Assembly (NCBI RefSeq): GCF_039830135.1 | Contig: NZ_CP156081.1 | Coordinates: 3,458,001-3,522,000 of the forward strand | Source of the DNA: Defluviimonas sp. SAOS-178_SWC | GTDB lineage: Bacteria > Pseudomonadota > Alphaproteobacteria > Rhodobacterales > Rhodobacteraceae | Length of the DNA stretch: 64,000 nt | Direction of reading: 5' to 3' | Part shown: positions 19,107 through 26,770 of the stretch, one piece after another | Position numbering within the stretch: the stretch's first letter is position 1 | Layout: every line of letters starts with the position of its first letter | Notes under the pieces: model-generated | What the model was told of the DNA's origin: nothing | The model's database searches: none | Seen by the model: only the letters and a program-made list of their open reading frames with translations | Translations under genes and position numbers: made by a program

Positions 19107-20429
19107 TCAACCCTTCGCGCGCACTTTCTGCAGAAGCGGCATCAGGTCGGCCATTTCCGGCCCGTGCGGCTGGCCGGTCAGCGCATGGCGAAGCGGCATG
19201 AACAGCCCCTTGCCCTTGCGGCCGGTCTTTTCCTTGACCGCTTGGGTCCACTCTGCCCAGGTCGCCTCGGTGAAGGGCGGTTCGGGCAGGAGCGCCATCG
19301 CCTCTTTCACAAATTCCACGTCCTCCGGCGCGATCACCGGCTCTGCCCCGTCGCGGCAGAGCGTCCACCAGGCGCCGAGGTCGTCGAGCGTGGTGATGTT
19401 CTGCGAGGCGACGCGCCAGAAGCGCTCGGCCATCTCGGCCGGCACGCCCAAGGCCGCGATGCGGTCCTTCACCGCGTCGAACGGAAGCGCTTGGTTCCGG
19501 GCGCGCGTGAGGGGCCAGAGGTCCTCAGCGTCGAACTTCGTCGGGGCAGCGCCGAACTGCGACAGATCGAAGCCCTCGGCGATCTCGTCGAGCGACATCT
19601 TCAGCTCAACAGGCTGCGAGGAACCGAGCCGCGCCATCAGGCTCAGAAGCGCTTCCTTCGCCACGCCCTGCGCGCGAAGGTCTCGCAAGCTGAGCGTTCC
19701 GAGCCGCTTCGACAGCCCCTCGCCCTGCGGGCCGGTCAGGAGCGAATGGTGCGCGAAGGCCGGCGGGGTGCCGCCCATGGCCTTCATGATCTGCACCTGC
19801 GTCGCGGTATTGGTGACGTGGTCGGCGCCGCGCACGATATGGGTGATCCCCATGTCGACGTCGTCGACCGACGAGGCGAAGGTGTAAAGCACCTGCCCGT
19901 CCGCCCGGATCAGGACGGGATCGGAGACTGAGGCCGTGTCGATCGACACATCGCCGAGGATGCCGTCGGTCCATTCGGTCCGCTGCTGGTCGAGCTTGAA
20001 GCGCCAGTATCCGTCGCGCTCGGCCCGAAGCTTGTCCTTTTCCGCTGACGACAGCGCCAGCCCGGCGCGGTCATAGACCGGCGGCCGCCCCATGTTCAGA
20101 AGCTTCTTGCGCTTGAGGTCGAGTTCCGTCGGCGTCTCGAACACCTCGTAGAGGTCGCCGGACTGGCGCAGTTCGTCGGCGACCTCGGCATAACGTTCGA
20201 GCCGGAGAGATTGCCGCTCGATCCGGTCCCAGTGCAGGCCGAGCCAGTCGAGATCTTCCTTGATCCCGTCCGCATATTCCTGCTTCGAGCGTTCCTGATC
20301 GGTATCGTCGAGGCGCAGGATGAACGTGCCGCCGGTCTTGCGTGCGATCAGGTAGTTCATCAGCGCGGTGCGCAGGTTGCCCACGTGGATAAAGCCGGTG
20401 GGCGACGGGGCGAAACGGGTCACGGTCAT
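19107..20429 (-). CDS. gltX: Glutamyl-tRNA synthetase
   Basis: Class I aminoacyl-tRNA synthetase of 440 aa that charges tRNA with glutamate. The HIGH-like motif is in FAPSPTGFIHVGNLRTAL, followed by FILRLDDTDQERSKQEY, and the KMSKS equivalent is GEGLSKRLGTLSLRD. It is shorter than the 470-odd aa of the E. coli enzyme, which fits the second GltX form often found in alphaproteobacteria. Many of these genomes carry two copies, so the tRNA specificity of this one (Glu, or Glu/Gln for amidation) is open. Confidence 0.95.
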   Translation of the reverse strand: MTVTRFAPSPTGFIHVGNLRTALMNYLIARKTGGTFILRLDDTDQERSKQEYADGIKEDLDWLGLHWDRIERQSLRLERYAEVADELRQSGDLYEVFETPTELDLKRKKLLNMGRPPVYDRAGLALSSAEKDKLRAERDGYWRFKLDQQRTEWTDGILGDVSIDTASVSDPVLIRADGQVLYTFASSVDDVDMGITHIVRGADHVTNTATQVQIMKAMGGTPPAFAHHSLLTGPQGEGLSKRLGTLSLRDLRAQGVAKEALLSLMARLGSSQPVELKMSLDEIAEGFDLSQFGAAPTKFDAEDLWPLTRARNQALPFDAVKDRIAALGVPAEMAERFWRVASQNITTLDDLGAWWTLCRDGAEPVIAPEDVEFVKEAMALLPEPPFTEATWAEWTQAVKEKTGRKGKGLFMPLRHALTGQPHGPEMADLMPLLQKVRAKG

Positions 20430-20509
20430 GGGAAGTCTCCTCGGGCGCGCCCCCCTCTTTCACAGCACACGCATTTTGTCCATATGATGGGCCGGGCAAG
20501 GAGAACGGA

Positions 20510-20917
20510 ATGAACGATTGGCTGGGGCGCACGGCGCCCGATCTCGACACGATCGAAACCATGGCCCGTGCGACGGTCGCGGACCTGCCGCCGCAATTCG
20601 CGGGCCCGGCCGGCGCGATCCTTCTGCGCATCGCCGATTTCCCGCCCGATGACATCCTCGACGATATGAACATCGAGAATGCATTCGATCTCACCGGCCT
20701 CTACGACGGCATTCCCATGACCGAGAAGTCGGTGATGGATGTCGTCGACCGGCCCGACACGATCTGGCTGTTCCGCCGGCCGATCCTCGACGAATGGGCG
20801 GAACGGGGCGACGTGACGCTCGGGCAGCTCGTTGCCCATGTGATGATCCACGAGCTTGCCCACCATTTCGGCTGGTCGGACGAGGAGATCGCCGAAATCG
20901 ACCGCTGGTGGGAATAG
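20510..20917 (+). CDS. Minimal-zincin metallopeptidase family protein
   Basis: A 135-aa protein with the motif HVMIHELAHHFGWSDEEIAEID near its C-terminus, the mark of the small metallopeptidase (former DUF1025-type) family common in proteobacteria and actinobacteria. The HExxH is intact, with a downstream acidic residue as probable third ligand. No signal peptide. Biological role unknown. It converges with the PfkB gene over an 8-bp gap. Confidence 0.85.
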   Translation: MNDWLGRTAPDLDTIETMARATVADLPPQFAGPAGAILLRIADFPPDDILDDMNIENAFDLTGLYDGIPMTEKSVMDVVDRPDTIWLFRRPILDEWAERGDVTLGQLVAHVMIHELAHHFGWSDEEIAEIDRWWE

Positions 20918-20925
20918 GCCAGAGG

Positions 20926-21870
20926 TCAGACCGGGCTGACCGGGCAAGCGTCGACAAGTTTGAGGGCATCGTCACGGCTGCATAGCTCGGTCGCTTCCGT
21001 CATCACGGTCGCGCTCGCCGCCGCCATACCGTGCTGAAGCGCCTCGGACAGCGCCGCATCGCGCGCAAGCGCCAGCGTGAAGGCCGCGAGAAAGCTGTCG
21101 CCGGCGCCGACCTTGCTTTTCACCGGCACATCGGCGGCCTTGGCGAACCAGCGGTCGTCCGCCGTGGCGAGGACGGAGCCATCGGCGCCACGCGCGATGA
21201 TGACGATCCGGGCGGCGCCCTGCCGGACGAGCTGTTCGGCGAAATCGGCCGTGTCGCCACGGGTCCTGAGCCGGCTGCCCGCCAGCGCCTCGGCCTCCGC
21301 CTCGTCCATGCGCAGGACGTGGACCGGGCGCCTGGGCCGCGCCGCTCGGGACAGGGTCGCACCGGACGTATCGAGAAGAAGCAGGGCGGAACGGGGCGCA
21401 AGCTGGTCGGCAAGCGTGGCCGGAAGATCATCGGGCAATCCGGGCGGGAGGCTGCCCGACAGGACGACAAGCGCATCTGGCTCGACCGTGTCGGCGATCG
21501 ACGCAATGGCCCGCTCCCCGTCCGCCGCGGTCCAGTCGGGCCCGGGCAGAACAAAGCGGTATTGCTTTCCGGTGCCGCGATCCGTGACGGCGAGGCTTTC
21601 GCGCGTCTCGCCCCGGGCCGGAAAGGCCACCGTCGGCACCCCCTCCGCCGCGAGGGCCCCGGCAAGCCGTGTGCCGGTCGCACCGCCCAAAGCGACGAAG
21701 GCGCGCGCCGCGCCGCCGAACCGGGTGATGACGCGGGCCACGTTGATGCCACCCCCGCCGGGATCGACCCGAAGCCCCTCGCACCGGAGCTTTGGGCCGG
21801 GGCGCACACTTCCGACCGATGTGGTGAGATCAAGCGCGGGGTTCAGCGTGACGGTCAGGATCGGGCGCAT
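20926..21870 (-). CDS. PfkB-family sugar kinase (1-phosphofructokinase type)
   Basis: A 314-aa kinase. It opens ILTVTLNPALDLTTSVGSVR and RVDPGGGGINVARVITRFGG, the hexose-phosphate kinase signature, and closes with VPVKSKVGAGDSFLAAFTLA carrying the catalytic Asp in GAGD. The TLNPA/GGGGINVAR pattern suits 1-phosphofructokinase, tagatose-6-phosphate kinase or the PfkB 6-phosphofructokinase, and the sequence alone does not decide. No PTS fructose genes are nearby, which speaks against a fru operon. An isolated unit. Confidence 0.85.
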   Translation of the reverse strand: MRPILTVTLNPALDLTTSVGSVRPGPKLRCEGLRVDPGGGGINVARVITRFGGAARAFVALGGATGTRLAGALAAEGVPTVAFPARGETRESLAVTDRGTGKQYRFVLPGPDWTAADGERAIASIADTVEPDALVVLSGSLPPGLPDDLPATLADQLAPRSALLLLDTSGATLSRAARPRRPVHVLRMDEAEAEALAGSRLRTRGDTADFAEQLVRQGAARIVIIARGADGSVLATADDRWFAKAADVPVKSKVGAGDSFLAAFTLALARDAALSEALQHGMAAASATVMTEATELCSRDDALKLVDACPVSPV

Positions 21871-22063
21871 CGGCTTTCGCGGTCGGAACGGTTACCCCCG
21901 ACCCTGACAGGAAATCCGCGCCCGGGAAAGGGCGTGCTGTCAATCTCGCGCCTCGCGGGACCGGGGCGCCCGAACGGGCCGGACGACGCGCTCTTCGGCC
22001 ATAGGCCCCAGATACGCCGCGTGACGGCCGTCAGAGCCCCGGACAAGAACCCGGCCAGGTGTT

Positions 22064-23248
22064 CTAGGACGTTGTCGACCGAGCGGCGTTGCGGGCCAGC
22101 GCCGACACCAGGTCGGATCTGGTGACGATGCCGACAATGCGGGCGCCGTCCATGACGGGGACGGCTTCGGCGCGCCCATCTTCGAGCATGGGCAGCAATG
22201 TGCCGACCGGGGTATCCTTCGTCACGGCAGGAAGGCCCACCGACATGATATCGCGGGCGCGCGGCGCCGTGCGACTGGCCGCGCCGCTCAACTCCGTCAG
22301 GGCCGCGAAGAAGCCGCTATGATGGCGCTGGGCCGCGCGGCGGGCGCTGCGGATCAGGTCGATCTGGAAGATGACGCCTTCCAGCCGGTCGCCATCTGTC
22401 ACAACCGGAATCGACGTGAAGCCGTGCTTTCGAAAAAGCGCGGCAACGCGGCCGGCAGGCGTGCCGGGAGAAACCGTCACCAGATCGACCGACATGAACT
22501 CCTCGCATTTCTGCGCATCCATGTGGTGCGCGGCCGCCAGTTGTTCCGCCGCGGCGATCAGCCGGCCAAGATCCGCGACGCCGAGGTTGCTCGACTGGCG
22601 GTTGGCATCGAGGATTTGCCGCAGATCATCCGTATCAAGACCGAGCCGCTGCCCAGGAATCTTGTCCGTGGTGCCGTGGGGGCCGAGGGCATCCGGTTGT
22701 CGAAAGGGGTACACCCGTCCGGTCAGTCGATGCCAGATGATCGCGAGCCCGACGAGCACAGCCGTCCCCGCAAGGACCGGCGCAAGCACGAACCCGTATC
22801 CCAGGCGATCGACCAGATGCGGATCGAGCGCCGCGACCAGGGCCACCGCGCCTCCCGGCGGGTGAAGTGACCTCGACAGCAGCATTGCGCATATCGCGAG
22901 GGATAGCGAAAGCGCCGCGGCGCTGACAGGCTCTCTGACGAATGAAAGCACCAGAACGGCCATGAAGGCGGAAATACCGTTCCCCACAATGGCCGACCAG
23001 GGCTGGGCGAGCGGACTGTTGGGAACCGCGAAGAGCAGGACCGCCGACGCTCCGAAAGGCGCGATCAGGAAGAGCCCGTCCCAATGATGGAGCGACGGCA
23101 GGAGCAGCGCCGACCCGACGATGACGAATGCCAGGCCCGCCCCGAGCGGCCCGCGCGCGAGATCGAGGAGAGCGCCCCGGCCAATCGCCGGACCAAACGC
23201 CGAGATCCGGCGGTGCCACCGTGATGTTTGGTTTCCCTGATGTGGCAT
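22064..23248 (-). CDS. HPP-family membrane protein with C-terminal CBS pair
   Basis: A 394-aa protein. Residues ~25-190 form the HPP membrane domain with four to five helices and the name-giving HPP in SLHPPGGAVALVAAL. The C-terminal ~150 residues hold two CBS motifs (MSVDLVTVSPGTPAGRVAAL and MSVGLPAVTKDTPVGTLLPM), which usually sense adenine nucleotides. HPP proteins have been linked to nitrite transport in plants and cyanobacteria. In a denitrifier that is suggestive but unproven. Thirteen extra codons are open upstream; MPHQGNQTSR is preferred. Confidence 0.85.
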   Translation of the reverse strand: MPHQGNQTSRWHRRISAFGPAIGRGALLDLARGPLGAGLAFVIVGSALLLPSLHHWDGLFLIAPFGASAVLLFAVPNSPLAQPWSAIVGNGISAFMAVLVLSFVREPVSAAALSLSLAICAMLLSRSLHPPGGAVALVAALDPHLVDRLGYGFVLAPVLAGTAVLVGLAIIWHRLTGRVYPFRQPDALGPHGTTDKIPGQRLGLDTDDLRQILDANRQSSNLGVADLGRLIAAAEQLAAAHHMDAQKCEEFMSVDLVTVSPGTPAGRVAALFRKHGFTSIPVVTDGDRLEGVIFQIDLIRSARRAAQRHHSGFFAALTELSGAASRTAPRARDIMSVGLPAVTKDTPVGTLLPMLEDGRAEAVPVMDGARIVGIVTRSDLVSALARNAARSTTS

Positions 23249-23391
23249 GTTCCGGCCCGTTTCGCGCGGGCGCGACACAGACTGCATCTGGGAGAAAAAG
23301 TCCAGACGGGATCCGCGTGCGAAACGGATACGTCACGCCCGATGCGCGAAACGCGGCATCCCGAGGCGCTGGTGTGGCATGCGTTTCGGGT

Positions 23392-24102
23392 TTAGAACAT
23401 GCCCCGGGCCTGCAACCCCGAAACGACCCGGTCTGCCATATCCCGGCACCGCGCGCCGTCGAAGGGAAAGATCGCCTCGAACCCTCCTTGAACTTGCCGT
23501 TCCAGTGCCTGGCGCAAGCGGCGCCTGGCGCGAAAGAGGCGTGTCTTGACAGTGATCGCATTCAGCGACAAGTCGCGTGCGATGTCCTTTATGCTCATGC
23601 TCTCGGCGTGATGCAGCAGGAAGGGCAGCCGGAGATCGGGCGGAAGGTCCGCGACGGCCCTTTCCAGAAGGCTGCGGATCTGTGCCCGGGCCAAGGCGGC
23701 GTCCGGCATTTCCGGGCGTTGGCCGGGAAAGGCGAGAACGTGCGATGTGTCGGTCTCGGTCACTGTATCATAGTCCTCTTGGGGATGGGTGCGGCGGTTC
23801 CGCATGAGCGCCGCGTTGATGGCGATCCGCGTGATCCAGGTCGAGAAGGTTGAGGCCCCGCCGAACTGGTCAAGGCGGGTAAAGGCCGCGAGGTAGCTTT
23901 CCTGAACGACCTCCTCGGCCTCCGCATCGCTCGGGACGATCCCGCGGGCGACCCTGAAGAGCCGCGGGTTGAGCCGCCGGATCAGCTCGCGTACCGCCGC
24001 TTCGCTGCCCGATCGCGCCAGGGCGACGAGATCCGCTTCGGCGGTCGCCGGGCCGGCGGCCGCGTCGCGCCCGAGATCGCGGGTCCGGGTCCGGGCCGTC
24101 AT
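23392..24102 (-). CDS. ECF-type RNA polymerase sigma factor
   Basis: A 236-aa sigma-70 family factor. Region 2 is around residues 35-100 (LFRVARGIVPSDAEAEEVVQ then FSTWITRIAINAALMRNR), and region 4 around 150-205 (LERAVADLPPDLRLPFLLHH, SIKDIARDLSLNAITVKTRL). A C-terminal tail with one Cys, FPFDGARCRDMADRVVSGL, recurs in an ECF subgroup and may sense a signal itself. No anti-sigma gene is adjacent. It starts in the stop of the cupredoxin gene (ATGA), so its synthesis is coupled to that protein. Confidence 0.92.
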   Translation of the reverse strand: MTARTRTRDLGRDAAAGPATAEADLVALARSGSEAAVRELIRRLNPRLFRVARGIVPSDAEAEEVVQESYLAAFTRLDQFGGASTFSTWITRIAINAALMRNRRTHPQEDYDTVTETDTSHVLAFPGQRPEMPDAALARAQIRSLLERAVADLPPDLRLPFLLHHAESMSIKDIARDLSLNAITVKTRLFRARRRLRQALERQVQGGFEAIFPFDGARCRDMADRVVSGLQARGMF

Positions 24103-24629
24103 TCCTCCACCTCCGCATCGACGCGCCCGAGCCGCAGGATATCCGCGACCGCCGGAAACGCCGCCAGAACCTCGGGCAAGACATCCTCCGTGTCGTCGCT
24201 CGGGCCGTCCCAACCGGGATCGCCCGGTCGTCCGACGACGATCCGGCCCACCATGCCCGCCATCTCGTGCGGCTGGCAGTAGAAATCATACACGCCTGGA
24301 ACCGTGAGGTCGATCTCGAAGCTCTCGCCCGGCATCAGGAAGTCGCTGTCCCAGGGTTGCGCGCCCTCGGGAATACGCGGCTTCCGGTCGAGGAAGTCGG
24401 GGTGATAGGCCGTGCTCGTGTGGCTCATGCCCGGGTCGCGGTTCACGAAGCGGATCGTCGTGCCGGGCGCGACGGCAAGGCCGGACGGCGCGAACCAGAC
24501 CCGTTCGCCGCGCGCCGTGCCGTGCATCTCGATGATCTCCGAGGGTGCGGCCGTGACACGGACGGACATCGTGAGGGTGGCGAGCGCGCCACCCCCGAGG
24601 GTCAGAACCATGCGTCGGGACGTCTTCAT
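24099..24629 (-). CDS. Exported cupredoxin (blue-copper-domain protein)
   Basis: A 176-aa protein. The N-terminus MKTSRRMVLTLGGGALATLT is a Tat-like signal. The plastocyanin-like domain has a first Cu ligand His in PGMSHTSTAYH and the loop YDFYCQPHEMAGMVGRIVVG giving Cys, His and Met in the C-x2-H-x1-3-M arrangement of type 1 copper. An acidic tail of ~40 residues follows. Probably a periplasmic electron carrier or copper sensor. It overlaps the TTHB210-like gene upstream and the sigma gene downstream by 4 nt each. Confidence 0.88.
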   Translation of the reverse strand: MKTSRRMVLTLGGGALATLTMSVRVTAAPSEIIEMHGTARGERVWFAPSGLAVAPGTTIRFVNRDPGMSHTSTAYHPDFLDRKPRIPEGAQPWDSDFLMPGESFEIDLTVPGVYDFYCQPHEMAGMVGRIVVGRPGDPGWDGPSDDTEDVLPEVLAAFPAVADILRLGRVDAEVEE

Positions 24630-25045
24630 TCCGCAAGCCGCCCCTTCGCCTCGTCGTCGTGGTAGAGCACGACATGGGCATGCGGCTTTTCCACGCCGGG
24701 ATGGCCGGCGTTGTAGTAGATGTCGACACCCGCCACGGTGTGCGCCCCCACGCCGAGACCGTCATAGGCGGTCCCGCCCTGAAGATCCTCCAGCGGCGTC
24801 ATGTAGACGGTCGCCGACAGCTTGCCATCGTGGTCGTAGGCAAGGAACGGGCCGGCCGGCAGGGTCGCGGGATCGACGAACAATGTCCCGAGGCCCGGGA
24901 TGAATTCCGGCAGCGGAAGCGCATCGCTCACCTGAACGTAGGGCGCGCCCGGAGGCGACTGCTCCAGCGCCTTTTCGTCATGCGCAACGGAAACGCCCGT
25001 GGTCGCGACAAGCATCGCGGCGGCCAGCGGCAGTAGTTTTTTCAT
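24626..25045 (-). CDS. TTHB210/DUF5602-like exported protein
   Basis: A 139-aa protein with a Sec signal (MKKLLPLAAAMLVATTGVSVA) and a mature part PLPEFIPGLGTLFVDPATLP ... AYDHDGKLSATVYMTPLEDL ... KPHAHVVLYH. This layout fits the TTHB210-like (DUF5602) family, named after a Thermus thermophilus protein controlled by an ECF sigma factor, which matches the context here. Function unknown. The frame is open 35 codons further upstream, but the signal peptide fixes the start, and GGAAAGGACGAGAC precedes it. First gene of the three-gene ECF operon. Confidence 0.7.
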   Translation of the reverse strand: MKKLLPLAAAMLVATTGVSVAHDEKALEQSPPGAPYVQVSDALPLPEFIPGLGTLFVDPATLPAGPFLAYDHDGKLSATVYMTPLEDLQGGTAYDGLGVGAHTVAGVDIYYNAGHPGVEKPHAHVVLYHDDEAKGRLAE

Positions 25046-25095
25046 GTCTCGTCCTTTCCTGAACAGGGCAGCCCCCATCGGCGCTACCTGACCCA

Positions 25096-25124
25096 TTGGA
25101 TGCGAAGGGTCGGGAAAGGTTCCC
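25096..25124 (-). promoter_or_regulatory. Candidate ECF sigma promoter
   Basis: On the minus strand GGGAACC (25124-25118) and GCATCCAA (25103-25096) are separated by 14 bp, about 50 bp ahead of the TTHB210-like start. A GGAAC-type -35 is characteristic of ECF promoters. Since the operon ends in an ECF sigma gene, autoregulation is the natural reading; it is an inference. Confidence 0.5.
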
Positions 25125-25174
25125 ACGAACGGGAAATTTTTCGCGGGCAAGGGACATGCCGCAGCGGCAGCGTG

Positions 25175-25447
25175 TCAGGGCATGATCGACGGAACCGGGG
25201 CGACATCGAAGACCGACCGCTTCAAAAGCGCGCCCTCCGCGTTGACGGTCAGGCGCAGGGCGCGTCCCTCGTGGTAGAAGGTCAGCCGCCATCGCCCGGC
25301 ATCGGCGCCGCTGCCGGTCTCGCAGCGCGAGGTGATGCGGCCGTCCCGCATCGACGCCCTGATCTCGGGCGCCGGACGGCCGAACGCGGCGGAGAGGATC
25401 GTCGCGTCCACCACGAAGCCGTCGCCGTCGCGTTCGATGCCGTTCAT
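25175..25447 (-). CDS. DUF6522 family protein
   Basis: A 90-aa cytosolic-looking protein: IERDGDGFVVDATILSAAFG, then RITSRCETGSGADAGRWRLT and FYHEGRALRLTVNAEG. It matches the pattern of DUF6522 proteins, which repeatedly lie next to haem or nitrosative-stress genes in Rhodobacteraceae. One cysteine (SRCETG). Function unknown. Its ATG overlaps the HTHP stop (ATGA), so the two proteins are made together. Confidence 0.65.
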   Translation of the reverse strand: MNGIERDGDGFVVDATILSAAFGRPAPEIRASMRDGRITSRCETGSGADAGRWRLTFYHEGRALRLTVNAEGALLKRSVFDVAPVPSIMP

Positions 25448-25677
25448 CCGGGGATCTTCCAGTAGTCGTTGGCCGCGGCAACGGTGGCGAAATGCGTGGC
25501 CACGACCTGACTGACGGCGATCAGCGCTTCGGCATCCTCGGCGTATTCGGGCCTTAGCCGGTCGCGCACCGCCGCGTCGGGCTGTGTCGCCTTGACCGCG
25601 ACGCGCGCGAGCTTGATGGCAAGGTCATAGCCTTCCTCCGGTGTCGCGGTTCTGAGTGTCGGGAGCCAGCCGGTCAT
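25444..25677 (-). CDS. Hexameric tyrosine-coordinated haem protein (HTHP)
   Basis: A 77-aa protein. WLPTLRTATPEEGYDLAIKL, RDRLRPEYAEDAEALIAVSQ and VVATHFATVAAANDYWK are near-diagnostic for HTHP, first characterised from the marine roseobacter Silicibacter (Ruegeria) pomeroyi as a hexamer binding six haems through Tyr45. Tyr45 is at the same position here (RPEY). The family shows catalase/peroxidase-like activity in vitro; its cellular role is unsettled. The chosen ATG has GGAGGTTCCC in front, although the frame is open much further upstream through a decayed DUF2189 gene. Confidence 0.9.
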   Translation of the reverse strand: MTGWLPTLRTATPEEGYDLAIKLARVAVKATQPDAAVRDRLRPEYAEDAEALIAVSQVVATHFATVAAANDYWKIPG

Positions 25678-25910
25678 GGGAACCTCCTTCGTTGTTCCGT
25701 GGAAATCTCGCGGCTTGAGCCCATCGCGGCCCGCGCATCGGTCCGCCGCGACACGAGCATGGGAACGGAAAAGACGCTGACCGCGAAGGCGAAGGCCGCG
25801 AACAGCCCGCCCACCAGCGTGCCTGTCGCGATCAGCGTCCATCCCCGGGGCGTCGTCAACACGTTCGTCAACGCATCGGCGGCGCCCGGGAAAGGGGTGA
25901 GTCCGAAGAA
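25674..25910 (-). pseudogene. Fragment of a DUF2189 membrane protein gene
   Basis: In one minus-strand frame, FFGLTPFPGAADALTNVLTT is followed by PRGWTLIATGTLVGGLFAAF and AFAVSVFSVPMLVSRRTDAR, a good match to the inner part of DUF2189 membrane proteins. The N-terminal half is absent, and the C-terminal part breaks off after ARAAMGSSREIS into unrelated residues just before the HTHP start. It is a relic left by deletion. The upstream frame from 25965 (MTGTLSIPERQAALLLAALL) is not recognised. Confidence 0.5.
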
Positions 25911-25984
25911 GCGCGGCGAGCAGGAGGGCGGCCTGCCGTTCGGGGATGCTCAGGGTTCCGGTCATCTCTCCGCGTCCTCCCGCA

Positions 25985-26401
25985 TCACGCGGCCTCCCGG
26001 ACGGGAAGCGCGATGTCGCTCAGGGTCGAGCGGTTGAGATCCTCCAGGAACCGCGCCTCGGCGTGGCGCAGCCGCGCCTTGAGCCGGCAACAGCCCTCGA
26101 TCGCGCAGTCGCCGCCGGTGCGTCCGAAGCATTCGACCAGGGCCTGGCCGTCCTCGAGCAGCCGCACGACATCGCCAAGGCGCACCTCGGCGGGCTCCTT
26201 GCACAGGACCGCCCCGCCGCCGCCGCCGCGCCGGGTCTCGACAATGCCGCCGCGCGCGAGCTGCTGCATGATCTTGGTCAGATGGTTGCGCGACAGCCCG
26301 AACTCCGCGGCCAGATCGGCGGTCGAGAAGGCGGTTCCCGGCGCGCTCGCCATGCGCATCAGCATGCGCAGCCCGTAATCGGTGAAGGATGTCAGGCGCA
26401 T
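25985..26401 (-). CDS. nsrR: NsrR-like Rrf2-family iron-sulfur regulator
   Basis: A 138-aa Rrf2 regulator: MRLTSFTDYGLRMLMRMASA, helix-turn-helix FSTADLAAEFGLSRNHLTKI, then three conserved cysteines in ECFGRTGGDCAIEGCCRLK for a [Fe-S] cluster. The spacing and the N-terminus fit NsrR, the NO-responsive repressor, rather than IscR. The neighbours (truncated globin divergent, HTHP downstream, denitrification genes elsewhere) agree. It presumably binds the palindrome at 26423 between itself and the globin gene. Confidence 0.85.
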   Translation of the reverse strand: MRLTSFTDYGLRMLMRMASAPGTAFSTADLAAEFGLSRNHLTKIMQQLARGGIVETRRGGGGGAVLCKEPAEVRLGDVVRLLEDGQALVECFGRTGGDCAIEGCCRLKARLRHAEARFLEDLNRSTLSDIALPVREAA

Positions 26402-26422
26402 GTCGGGCGGCCCCCGCTAATC

Positions 26423-26437
26423 GGTATTTACAATACC
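26423..26437. promoter_or_regulatory. Candidate NsrR operator
   Basis: GGTATTTACAATACC is a perfect GGTATT/AATACC inverted repeat with a 3-bp centre, in the 85-bp divergent gap between nsrR and the globin gene. Short A/T-centred repeats of this kind are typical of Rrf2/NsrR sites. Assignment by context. Confidence 0.55.
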
Positions 26438-26486
26438 TATTAACAGGTCTACACAGAATTGCAAGCCGAACAGCGGGAGGCCCACG

Positions 26487-26768
26487 ATGCACGACGCCGC
26501 CGAAGATCGAACGGTCGCGCGATCCGCCCGCCCGGCGATGACCGCGGCGCTGATGGAGCGGACCGGCCTCGACGACGACATCCTGACCACGCTCGTCCAC
26601 CGCTTCTACACCCGGGTGCGCGCCGACGCGGCACTCGGCCCCATCTTCGAGGACCGGATCGCCGACTGGCCTCCGCATCTCGACCGGATGGCGGCGTTCT
26701 GGTCGTCCGTCGCCCTGATGACCGGCCGATCCGGTTCTTATAATGTGACCCCAGTCTCCCGCATGTGA
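26487..26768 (+). pseudogene. Group III truncated haemoglobin, 3' end lost
   Basis: Codons from MHDAAEDRTVARSARPAM through MERTGLDDDILTTLVHRFYT and DWPPHLDRMAAFWSSVALMT are a clear group III truncated globin. After MTGR (about 26735) the frame enters foreign sequence (SGSYNVTPVSRM) and stops. The missing part should contain the proximal haem His and the last two helices, so the product cannot be a functional globin. The break coincides with the left end of the catabolic island. The 5' end and its divergent operator remain intact. Confidence 0.85.
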
Positions 26769-26770
26769 AG

